A DNA stretch of 64,000 nt, from positions 43,501 through 107,500 of the forward strand of contig CAJNDS010002134.1 of assembly GCA_905221605.1 (NCBI GenBank), given 5' to 3'. Origin of the DNA: Symbiodinium natans (Eukaryota; Sar; Dinophyceae; Suessiales; Symbiodiniaceae). Of the stretch, positions 1 to 12,100 are shown in pieces; positions within the stretch are counted from its first letter, which is position 1, and every line of letters starts with the position of its first letter. The position numbers were made by a program, and so were the translations under genes. The notes beneath the pieces are model-generated. The model searched no databases. It was not told the origin of the DNA and saw only the letters and a list, made by a program, of their open reading frames with translations.

Positions 1-15
1 GCCCACCACGATGAC
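1..15 (-). CDS. NHE exon, partial (VIVVG)
   Basis: Acceptor AAAG then GTC ATC GTG GTG GGC, running off the window. It would continue the TM after TTAI of the 928-966 exon, as in TTTLVIVVFTV of the family. Short, so the call rests on position and phase. Confidence 0.4.
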
Positions 16-80
16 CTTTGTAAAAGGAAGGGGGGACGGGGGGTTTAGGGTTGAGGGTTGAGGGTTGAGGGTTGGGGGGT

Positions 81-126
<46 letters not shown>

Positions 127-3100
127 GGTTGCGGGTTGAGGGTTGAGGGTTGAGGGTGTTGGGGCTTCGGGGATTCAAGGTTTTGGGGTTCGGGGTTTAG
201 GGTTTCGATTGTGAGGTTTGAAAGGGTTTCAAGGGTTTGAGGGTTTGGGGCTTAGATGCGGTTTAAGGCTTCAGGGTCTAGGATTTTCAGGCCTTAGGTT
301 GGCGACCCTAAACACTAAACCCTAAACTGTTAACCCTAGACCCTAAACGCTGCTCAGCCTCCCTGGAGGTTATGGGTTGTTACAACTGGGCTGGCAGCAG
401 GGGAGCTTCAGGGAGAGGGAATGAACATTGAAGCATGTGGGCTGTAGGGGCCTTAAGAATTAGAATAGTGTTTTTTTGGGGGGGATTAAATTATACTTTT
501 AAAGGGGCCATAAGGGGATACGATTAGGTAATCACACCGACACCCCTGGAGTCGGCTGTCGGGCTTAGATTTCCTTGGAGTCTTGGGTTCAGGGGCCTCC
601 CCAGTCGTCCAGTAACCTGATATTAACCTTTGGGATACTGCCTAAAGAAGGTTAAAGGTTACCTACTCTACTACTAGGCTTCGTGGGTAAGGGCTGGAGG
701 ACTTTAAAGTGTGAGTTTGGTGGGCTTGATCGGGTCTGCGGGTTTCGGATGTCATGACAAAGGGCTTGGGTTGGGATGTTCCCCCCTTATACCAACAGTC
801 CTTAATAGGGATTATAGTACCCCCTAATACAATCCCTGTTAAGGGCTGTTAGTTTTAGGGGGGACATCCCAGGGCTTTGGATTCAAGGGCCAGACTGCTT
901 GGCTGCCTTCGGCCCCATCGCTGAGGCTATGGCAGTGGTGCAGAGGAAGAAGTTCTGGTGACCGCCCTGCAGACGGTGAGAAGGAGAACAGCGGGGAGAT
1001 TCTCCGACGGCTGCCCCCACAACGGAAGAAGGGAGATGTCCGCCCAAAATTTCAAGACTTGCGTAATCCGAAACCCTGAACCCTAAACCCTAAAGCCGAA
1101 CCCCCCCCCCCTCCTTTTTTTGGTCGTTTCCTCAAACCGTCCTTTCCACATGTGTTTGGAGGTCTCGGGTTTGGAGTTGAGCCAGAAAACAGCCTGCACC
1201 CCCCCCTTGGGCCCTGAAGCCCTGAAGGGTTGAGGGCTTAAGGCTTAAGAGTTCCTCTTGCAGTTTAGGGTCGAGGGTTCAGGGCTGAGGGTTTAGGGGC
1301 CTCGGGCCTTTGGAGGGTTGGGAAAGCTCCCCCCCGGCAGGGTTTAGGGTTTAGAGTTCAGGGTTTAGGATTTAGGGGCCTCAGGCTTTTTGAGGGTTGG
1401 GAAAACCCCCCCCCCCCCCCCCCACACCCCCACACCCCCACGCCCCTCTGCGGCCTTATTCGGGAAGCCCAGCGCACAGATAAACGCAATCACTCCACGC
1501 AGCCCGGCCATCCAGACCATGTGCATCTCCTCACCGTTTCAGGAAACGGGTTTACGGTTTGGGCTTCTCTAAACCCTAAGCCCTAAACCCTAAACCCTAA
1601 GCTGAAGGCTCGAGTACGATCTTAGCTGGCGCAGCTTCTTAGTCCGCGACACCTTCGCCGACAGCTTCGGCCCCGCCGAGACGCGGTTGGCGAGGAAAGA
1701 CAGCGGGTAAACGTTCCTCAGGGCAAGGGATCACTGGAAGGTTTCATGGGTAGTAGCCCTAAACCCTAAACCCTAAACCCTAAACCCGAAACCCCTAAAC
1801 CCCTAAACCCTAAACCCTAGACCCTAAACCCTAAACCCTAAACCCTAACCCTAAACCCCACACCCTATTTCCTTCGGACGGTGCCAGGCTCCCAACTTCA
1901 GGGCTGGGCGTGTCTTTATCTTGGCATTCCATGTCTCCCCCTTCTTGAAACTTGCCTTCAAAACCCAAAAACCCAAACCCGTGCGGGGTGGATCATGGAA
2001 AAACCATGTGACCGCTAAACCCTAAACCCTAAACTCTGAACCCTAAACCCTAAACCCTAAACCCGAAACAGCAACCTTAAGCCCTATTGGAGTTGGATTT
2101 TGTCTTCGATGTTGATTTTGCGAAACCCGCCAGGCAGCACTGCACGACCAATGAGGCAGGCAACGGCCGTCCAGGCCACCTCCGGACCCCACCCTAGGGT
2201 TTAGGGTTTAGGGTTTAGGGTTTAGGGTTTAGGGTTTAGGGTTTAGGGTTTAGGGTTTAGGGTTTAGGGTTGAGGATTTAGGGCTTCGGGTCCTTCCCGT
2301 GTGGGGGGCTTCCGAAGGTAGGGGCAGACCCTTCTTGGGGCGTTCCTCAAAAAACCCCCGAAAGCTCTGAGGCACAGAGACACCAACCCTAAACCCTAAC
2401 TCCCAAACTCTCCCAAACTCCCAAACTCCAAAACCCCTAAACCCTAAACCCTACACCCTAAACCCTAACCCCTAAACCCCTAAACCCCTAAACCCCGAAA
2501 CCCCGAAACCCACAGCCCTCAAGTCCGAAAACCCCTAAAACCGCCAAACCCCAGCCCCCTCAAACCCCGAAGCCCCAAAAGCGATGGGACGGGTTTCGGG
2601 CTTAGGGTTTATAGAGGGTTTAGGGCGAGAACTTCGTGGCTCGAAGCTTGAAGTTGTAGGGAGATTGTTGTCGTCTCCCCCCTCCCCTCCCCACCAGCGG
2701 CGCCGAGAAGGCACCCTGGATCATGAAGACGCCCAGGCCGAGAAGAATGAAGACCTCGCTCGAAAACCCGAAACCCAACTCATCCCCAAAAGCATCGAAA
2801 CCTGAAAAGACCTTAAGCCCGAAACCCCCTGAAGCAGAGTGACAGCCTCCCGAGCGGAAGGATTCTTCGGGGCTTCTACCGTCTGCAACGGTTGGCCGTT
2901 TCTCTGTTTTTTGTGGGGAGAGGGCCAAAGCTTACGTAGGGGTTAGGGTGTAGGGTTTAGGGCTACTTGGAGGTTCATGGGTAGTTATAAGTAGGGCTAA
3001 AAGTAGGGCAGCTATACTTGTCACGGGTAATAACCTTATGAAGGGCACTTGTAACCCTACTCATAACTACCCATGAACCTTCAAGTAGGGTTTGGGAAAC

Positions 3101-6100
3101 ACCCCGAAGAGCCTCGAACCCCTCAACCCGAGAACCCGAAGCCCCAAGCCCTGAGCCGCAAACATCACCGATGCTCCTTGCGGGGGGACCACCATGCCTA
3201 ACCGGGGCCTTTGCAAACAAAAACAAATGCGCAACAAAACGTCAGGGTCCAGCGGTTCAGGAGCACTAATTGCAAAAATCCCGAACAGACTCCAAATCGA
3301 AAAAACAATCCCAAGGCCCCAAATGAAAAGCTTACCATCACAAGCCCTGAGCCCTCTAAGTACTGAAAGCTGAAACCTGAAAGGGGTGGCGGAGTGGAGC
3401 CCATAACAACGATCCCATTTGAAATATATACATATATATGCATACAAATACGCCCAATCGCAATACCTTCCTCGTTCACGCCAACGCTCCATGCTGTAGG
3501 CAAAACCAGCCGAAGGTGCATAAGTCTCGCAGAGCGAAGCTATTAGTTCCACCGTCGGCAGGAAGATCTGCCGCGTCACCTGGCGCTTTCGGGGAATACT
3601 TTTATCACCAGGGCCTCTATTTCAGGGGTTGGGGTTTAAGGGGAGGGGGGGGTGGGTGGGGTGGGTGACCTGCATTAAATGGCTCCTGTTTTGGGGGTTC
3701 CCTGGAGATAAGGCTGCAACAGGAGAACCGAAAAGATTGGATTTAGCACTCCCAGGACCCATGGAGGGTACGCGCCGGAAGATTGAAAGCATCCCCCCTC
3801 CCCCAAGCTTTGGCCCTAACACCCAAAAGACCTGAGACCGATACCCTAAATCCCAAAACGATACGACCTGCACAGAGGTACCTGAACCGAAGAGGGTGAG
3901 AGTGCGCTGAAACTGTAAACCCAGACCCGCCTAGCTAGCGAGGGACTGACAGTGATTGCCGGGGTTTGAGGTTTGGGGTTTGGGGCTGAGGGTTTAGGGT
4001 TTAGGGTTTAGGGTTCAGGGTTTAGGGTTTAGGGTTTAGGGTTCAGGGTTCAGGGTTCAGGGTTCAGGGTTTAGGGTTTAGGGTTTAGGGTTTAGGGTTT
4101 AGGGTTTAGGGTTTAGGGTTTAGGGTTTAGGGTTTAGGGTTTAGGGTTTAGGGTTTACCTTCATACCATGGATCTGCAAAACACAGCAGCTCTCTGTGAG
4201 CTTCGCCTGCTCAAGGCAACTACTCTCCATCCCAGCCTGAGTCAAGTTGAAGTGCGCGTAGTGGCGCATTGTAATCCCTGCAAACCTTGGTAGCATGAAC
4301 CCGAAAAATGGGCTGATGCGAAGAAACTCAAATGTTTTATGTCCGAAGCCACATCACTGACTCTTTATATACGCATGTATAGTATATGTATGTCCGAAAA
4401 GGGAACCGTAACATGCAACATATACTCTACCCAATCGAAGCCTTAGTCTGTGGGGTGTTCCTGATTCCGTTCCAGGGGTTAGGGTTTGGGGTTTGGGCAT
4501 TTTGGGTCGTCTATGCTATCAGCGGTGAACCCAAGCCCCTGAGCTTACGAGCTTACTGTTGGTTCTTAGTGCATGAAGGAACCCTAAACCCTAAACCCTA
4601 AACCCTAAACCCTGCTGGCCAACAACAAGCCAGGGCTGCACTGAAGTTCCAAGGGGCATGATGGCTACAATGCCCGAGAGGTTGCAAGCCTCTGCCGCAA
4701 GGAACGGGACATAGGCGAGAACCTCAACTGCTTGCGTCTTGCAGTCCCTAAACCCTAAACCCTAAACCCTAACCCCTAAACCCCTAAACCCCTAAGCCCT
4801 TTAACTTTAAGGTTTGGGGTCCACTTCTTAGGATGTCCCCATCTCAGCAAGACATAAAACTTGAAAGGTGATCGCCCCTTCGCATAATCCCTACTCAATT
4901 ACTAAGACTATCTGGACAAGGGGTAGCATCTTGAGGATAGGGGCCCCGCTAACAGAACATAAGCCAACGCACGACACAGGGCACTCTCATGCAACCCCCC
5001 CCCTTAATCAACCCAGAAAAATCCTGGGAGATCCCACAATCAGCGTGCGATTGGCGTCTTCGGGCTGCCGACTTCTAGGGACTAGTGCACCACAAGTACC
5101 TAAGCGAAGCTCTTAGTATGTATCACGTATAATCCGCCGAGGCCTCGGGCCGGAGGTGTATAGGTTGTCAGAACAGGCACCCCCCTCCAAATCCTCCCCC
5201 CACACCCAAAGCAGTTTTCGGACCCCTTTTTTTGGCCTCAAATGGGTACCCCCCCCTGGGAAACCGGGGTCCGCAAGGACGGTTCGCCAGGACCAGAGGC
5301 AGTTGAAGCCCCTCCCAGCAGGGCCCCCCGCCGTTGTTCACCCCCCCTCTTCCCACACCCCCCCCCCACCCCCCCACCCCCCCCCCCCCCCCCCCACCCC
5401 CCTCCCCCTCCCCCCACCCCACCTCCCCCCACCCCCCCCCCCCCCTCCCCCCCACCCTTCCGAAGAGTCGCCTTAAACCTTAAGGGGCCTGGCTCAACCC
5501 TACGATCACTCCAAGCCGAACCCTAAACCCAAAAAAACCCTCAACCCCAAAGCGTGAACCTTGAGCCCTAAACTAACCCCAAACCCCAAACCATAAACCC
5601 GGAACCCTCAACCCTCAACCCTCAACCCAACCCTTATTGCTTGGGGTCCAGCGACTTGGGCGCTGCGGAATCACCATGCACGCGGATGCGCTGGGCCGGG
5701 CCGAGGCGGGTCGCGTAGCGTTAAAATTACCCTTGAAACCCTAAATATAGCTGCACATGACCCCAAAAGGTCCTCGGGGCCCGGGATCCTGTTTAGGGGT
5801 TCGGATTCCTGTTGAAAACCAGAATCCTCGACCTGGCTTGAGGGTTTAGTTCGTCAGAGTTTAGGGTTTAGGGTTTAGGGTTTAGGGTTTAGGGTTTAGG
5901 GTTCAGGGTTCAGGGTTCAGGGTTTAGGGTTTAGGTTTTAGGGCTGGGGGTCTGGGGTTTGGGGTTTGGGGCTGGGGGTTGGGGATTTGGGGTTGGGGGT
6001 TTGGGGCTTGGGGCTTAGGGTTCAGAGTTTTGGGTTCAGGCGTGTAAGTTTCCAGGCTTCTGGGGGCTTCCGGGGCTCTGGAACCTGAACCCTGCACCCC

Positions 6101-9100
6101 CAAAGCCTCTCTCAAGTCAACTTCAACTACCTGCAGCGGAACCACTGTGCCAAGATAAAACCCAGAAGTCCTCCACTTTCAACCCTAAGCCCTAAGCCCT
6201 AAACCCTAAACCCTAGACCCTGCATTGGAGTTTGGGGTTTGAGGCTTTCGTGTTCGATGCTTAGGGAGGCCGGGAAGCAAGCGCCACTCCGATTTCCGGA
6301 ATGTTGAAGTAGAGATGCTCACCTTCACCTCGGCCAAGGGAGACGTCACCCTAGCAATAAGGACCCACAAAAGGACTCTAATTTGAGAACTACCCACCTT
6401 GAACAAGGAATATCACCAAGGCCAAGCGCTGAGCAAGAAGAAGCGCACACAAAGCATGACGAGGTGAACGGATGGTGGACGGGCTAGTGAGCTTGCGAAG
6501 CGACCTTCGTGATGTTTGCAGCCCGTTGCTGCCAAACAGGACTTTGCCGACGAAACCGCAGTTCTCTTCAATGCCAGGGGCCGGGGGCATGCCGAAAAGC
6601 CGAAACTTCCGGTTACTACCCTCAAGCATTTCAAGGTAATGCTACAAGCGCCGGGTTTATCTCGACCCACCCGGTGTAAAGTCGGCCCAACCCCTGCGGC
6701 ACACAGCAATACAAACCCTCAACCCTTAACAACCCAAAAGCAAGCGCACACCCAGACCCCCCGAGGAGCCCCAATAGGAGCCCTAACCCCCCTCTCTTCC
6801 CCGCCCACCCACCCTCCTCCCGCAAAAGAGAACAAAGGAGAACCTGAACGGCCTGAGCCCCCCTAACCCCTCCAAAGCCTAAATGGGTCCCGAAAACAGG
6901 GGTGCGTTATTGGGGTCCTTATTTTACGGGAGGGTCTATTTTAGGGCTTCTCCTATTTTCGCAACCCCCCAGAATGTTGAGGGATGCTGGGGCTCGCGGC
7001 TCGACCCCGCCCCCAGCCGAGCAGACTTCAGGAGGAAGGCGGTGGCCAAGCCACCTCTGGGGAGCTTAGGTTTAGGGTTTTAAGGGTTTAGGGTTTTAGG
7101 GTTTAGGGTTTAGGGTTTAGGGTTTAGGGTTTAGGGTTTAGGGTTTAGGAGGGTTTAGGATGGTTTAGGGTTTAGGGTTTAGGGTTTAGGGTTTAGGGTT
7201 TAGGGTTTAGGGTTTAGGGTTTAGGGTTTAGGGTTTAGGGTTTAGGGTTTAGGGTTTAGGGTTTACCAGGGAAACCCTCCACGCAGGAATCCCGCAGCTG
7301 CAATCAAGCCCTCCCGCGCCTGCCACGCCTATGAGAGTCGACGCCGCGAAGACTTTCAGGAAGTTCAGAACGATCCTCCACTTGGAGGTTCAGTTCAAGG
7401 GTAGCTTTAACTAGGGATATAAGTACCCTAAAGAAGTAGTTACCCTACTGAAAACTCTACATAGCCACCCATGAACCTCCCAGCAGGGCGCGCCTTCATC
7501 CCATCCCCTTAATCTTTCAATCCCCCCTACCCCTGCCCCCTAGATTTTTAAATTCCCATTACAGTTACATTACAGAATTGTTATAGTGTATGGGGGGGGT
7601 TAGTATTTAGGGGGAAGGGATTACGATTTGAGCGGGTTCTCCAAAAGACGGAGCCGTCTCTTCAGGGCATCCAAACAAGGGTCCCTTAAACATCGCAATA
7701 GGTGCTTGACTCCTAGGTACTCTGTTCAAGGCCTGGCGCATGCTTCAGGGTCTACCCTCTGTGAGGCTTGAAGATTGGAGGATGTTCCCCCTTATACTAA
7801 CAGTCCTTAGTAGGGATAATAGTACCCCCTATTATAATCCCTATTCAGGAGCACAAGGGGGAACATCCCAACTTAAAGACCAGTTTGCCCGGCTGAAAGA
7901 GCAAGTCTTCCTGGCGCCGTTTGATGTTTAGGTGGGCCGTCTTTAACACCAACTGCCCCCCAGCGCTGCCTCGAAAAGGGCTTAGGGTTTAGGATGTGGG
8001 ATAGAGTTACAACAGGGCTCTTGTTAACTCGGCACTCCTGGTGCCAGTCCAGTCCTCGGCACATTGCACCAGCCAAATCGAAAATTGTCAACTCCACATA
8101 ACTCCACCCTCCACTTTGAAAGCACCAAGCCTCAATCCCTGGACTCAGAGCCCTCGGAGGTCCTTTAAAACAAAAACCTGGGGCCCTACAGCCTTTTCAA
8201 CCCTGAGGCGATGGCGCCACAATAGTTTCCCCCCCCCTCCCGCCCCCTTCGCTCCTCGCAGTCACAGCGGCATCGAGCGCCTGGGCTTAGAGTTTGGGAC
8301 TTCGGGCGCGCTGGAGCTCACTTGGAGGTTCAAGGGAATCTAGAGGCAGGGTTCTAAGTACCCTACATAAGGTTGAGTAGAATTACCCCTACGTAGGAGG
8401 TTCATCCCACTTGGAGGTTCATGGGTAGTCATAACTAGGTTTAGGGTTTAGGGTTTAGGCCTACCTGGAGGCTCAAGGGTAGCTATGAATAGGGTTCTAA
8501 GTGCCCCAAAATAAGGTTATAAGTGCAGTTACCCGGTTTTTGTAACCCCTCTTATGACTACCCATGAACCTCCGAACAGGGTTAGGGCTTCGGACCCACA
8601 CTTGAAGAATCAGGGCTCAGGGCTTAGGGTTTGGGTTTAGGGCGTAGGGCGCTTGGGCTAGAGTTTAGAACTGACCACCCCAATCAGGGGCAACTTGCAA
8701 CCCAACTTATCACTGCCCATGACCTTCACCCACCGATCTAATTAGGAGGAGTATTTGGGTGGCTTGCCTGCTTACAAACCCTCCACCCTAAACCCGAAAC
8801 CCTAAACCCGCCTAAACCCGCCTAAACCCTGAACTCTAAACCCTCATCCTTAACCCGCGATACCTGCCTCAACCCATGCGCCCCCCTGGCACCAACCCTA
8901 AACCCTAAACCCTAAACCCTAAACCCCAAAAAAACAGAGGGTGCCTCCCCGGAGCTCACCAGGTCGGCGAAGCTGCCGAAGAGTGCGATGGCAACCGCAT
9001 CGTTCAGTATGGACTCGCCCAAAACCTGGGGGCTCTGCGGTCATTGGGGATCTTATGAGCACTGGATCTAAACCCCAACCCTAAAGCCTGAAACCTAAAC

Positions 9101-12100
9101 CCTAAACCCTAAACTAAAACCTATATGTGGTGTATGAACGACTCTCCAAGGGGAGGGGCCTTCCCTTTAAATTTGCTAAGGGCCGATAGGGAATCCCGAA
9201 TAAACCTAAGCTGCTGAACCCTAAGCTCTCTCTGCAACCGTGGACACTGAACCCTCCAGTAAGCGCCCGAAACCCTCTCAATCCTCAACCAACCCGGAAC
9301 CCCAAACCCTAAACCCCAAACCCTAAACCCTAAACCCTAACCCCTAAACCCCAAACCCCAAACCCTAAACCCTAAACCCCTCTCAACCCTCCTCACAGGC
9401 CCGCGGAGCCGAGTAGTAGAGGTGGCCGCGGCCCTTTTCGGCCAGCGACTGCTCCTTGAAGATGGCGAGGGTGGTGACCTCTGGAGCTTCTTAGGGCTGT
9501 AGGGCTCTAGGGGCTTTCGGGTTTAGGGCTGTAGGGTTTAAGGTTTAGGGTTTAGGGTTTAGGGTTGTTACATAAGGCTCGCGAGGTCTGGTACTGGGCA
9601 AAAGGCTCCGAAGTTGCTCGCATTACTCCCCCAAATAACTCCTCAGCACGGTGTTGAGATGCTGGTTTCTACCTTCTTTGGGGGGGGGGGGGGGGCTTCA
9701 ACCCTCCAATCTCCCTGACAGCACTGCAACTCTGCGGCAGGATCCGTCGAGCTAATCATCGCTCCTTTGGGGGTTCAAGGTGAAGGGTCTGCGGTTTGGG
9801 GCTGGAGCTTGGAGCTCAGAGTTTGGGGGATTGGGCTTAAGGCTTAAGGTTGCTCTGCGGAGGAAGAGATACCAAAACATGATTTTAGAAGACACAGCAG
9901 TGAATAATCATAGGACCAGCCCACGCAAGCCACGTTTCCAGGCAAGGTAGGTGGAGGCGACGTGAGGGTTGTTTAGACGACCATGCAGCGGGCCGAAAAC
10001 TACAAGCGCGCCCGGGAGGTGAGCGCAACCAACTTTGCCAACTTGGAATGCTACAAGTAGTCTTCCTCCAATCCTTCCCGGGGCCTGTGCGTGCCTCGCG
10101 ATGCCTCTGTCCCTAGACCAACGCCCCTCAACCCATGACTCGCCACGGGCAACATGTTCATACGAAGCAGAAGCCACTTGCAGACGGGGCGCCGAAGGCG
10201 AGGCACTCCGCCAGCCCCAGCGTGATGCCGCCCGTGAGAGGCACCAAGTAGAAGATCGCGAAGGCCACGACCTGGCGCCGGATTCTGAGAAAGTGAAGAG
10301 GCCCCTGGGCCACCCTCCTCAAGCCTCACGTGGGGATTGCAGACGCCAGTCTATTCTACTACGATACAAAGCCAAGATGAACAAAGTGCCCCCCAACAAT
10401 TTGGGAGGTGTGACGGGTTTGGCATGTGGGGGATGCAGGGCGTGGGTTGCCCTGGATACCTTGGGGCACTGCATCATCCTGAACGCTAAGCCCCTTGAGA
10501 TACTACAAGGGGCCTACCAATTTTGAATGGGCTTTTGGGGTGCTTTACATCGCGGTTCTCTGGCCCGCTGCAGTGCTTAGAGGTTCGTTCGCATACTCTG
10601 CATGACTACTCAGGGACTCTTCCCCCAAGGGGAAAGCTAAATACCTGAAGACCGCAGCCGAAGCCCTCAAGAGCTGGAATTGAGGAATCGGGTTTAGGGT
10701 TTGGGGTTTAGGGTTCATGGTTTAGGGTTTAGGGTTAGAACTAGGGTCTAGGGTTGTGGTTTCTTCCGGGTTTCAATGCCCGACATGCACGACCTCGAAC
10801 ACCACGCTCCAGACCTCAAACTCTGAACTATGACAGGGCCCCCACCCTACAACGAAACCCTCCATCCTTTTAGGGTTTAGGGTTTTGGGTTTAGGGTTCA
10901 GGGTTCAGGTTTAGGGTTTAGGGTTTAGGGTCTTGGGTTGCGGGTTTAGGGTTTAGGGTTTAGGGTTTAGGGTTTAGGGTTTAGGGTTTAGGGTTTAGGG
11001 TTTAGGGTTTAGGGCACGACAAAAACATACACCCTAAACCTAACGTGTCCTGTCACTTTGGGGCGGCGCATGGGGGTGTCGGAACCCCTGAGAGCCCCCA
11101 CCAGGGCTGAGATCAGCGTGCCCAGAAACGCGTGCAACAAGATTCCTGGGCTGAGTGCTTAGGGTTCATGGTTTAGGGTTCAGGGTTTAGGGGTTATGGT
11201 TTAGGGGAATAATTCGAACTTTTTGGTTCTGGCATAAGACGCCCATGCACAAACGGCGCCACCACTTCTCCGGGGCTGGGGCGTTGGCCCGAAGGGGCTC
11301 CCTTTGCCAGCAACCAGGGCCGGCTCATGGAAGACTAACGGCAAACTTTGGGATATTCACCTTCCGCCTGGCAGAAGGGAGGCCATGCGCTACAGGCAGA
11401 GCAAGCCCGAATTGGGGGGCGGGGGTGTATTCGACCCATCTCCAATGCCGTTTACCCTAAACCCTAAAAACCCGAAAAAAACCGAAGAACCCAGAAATCA
11501 GCGTTGCTGGCGGGGAGGAAGTCGTGGGGGGAGCTTCGAGGTTCATCAGCCCCAAACGTATGGTATCCTCTACGCCCTCCCGCCCATGACAACCCAAATA
11601 ACTAAACCCTAAAAATCTAAACTTTAGGACCTAATGATCCCGATCCCCCTACACCTCCAAACTTACTCAAACACACATCCCCATTCAACTTCTTGGGCAA
11701 AATATCTGGCAGGACGCGCGTGATGTTATCGAAGAACTGCTGGCTCTTCATGCCGTAACCTCGGCTCTTCTAAAGCCCGCGCCTGTGCGGAGCTCAGGGG
11801 TTTAGGGTTCGGGCTTAGGGAGGCTTATGTGCAACCACAAGACCAAACGACCAAACACAAAAAGGGATACGTCAACAAGCCCTAGCAGCCTTCGGCGAAG
11901 ATGATGGGAGCAATGAATACCAGCCTTGGATCCAGCGCAGCATCCGCTTCGGTCCGAAAACCCCAAAAAACAACAAAAGCCTGAATCCGAAGTTAGCGTT
12001 GAGGGATTAAGGAAAATGGCTCAACTATCCTTGCGGCGCTCGACTCGCCTGGCCCGATAACTCTCCCGAAGCTGGCTCTCACCTCCCCCGCTTCGATTTC

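Noticed and set aside
1..160. True chromosome end
   Set aside because: Arrays occur throughout the window in both orientations and the exchanger exon continues off base 1, so these are interstitial.
5156..5526. Pro- and Gly-rich open frames
   Set aside because: Produced by a poly-C tract; no other support.
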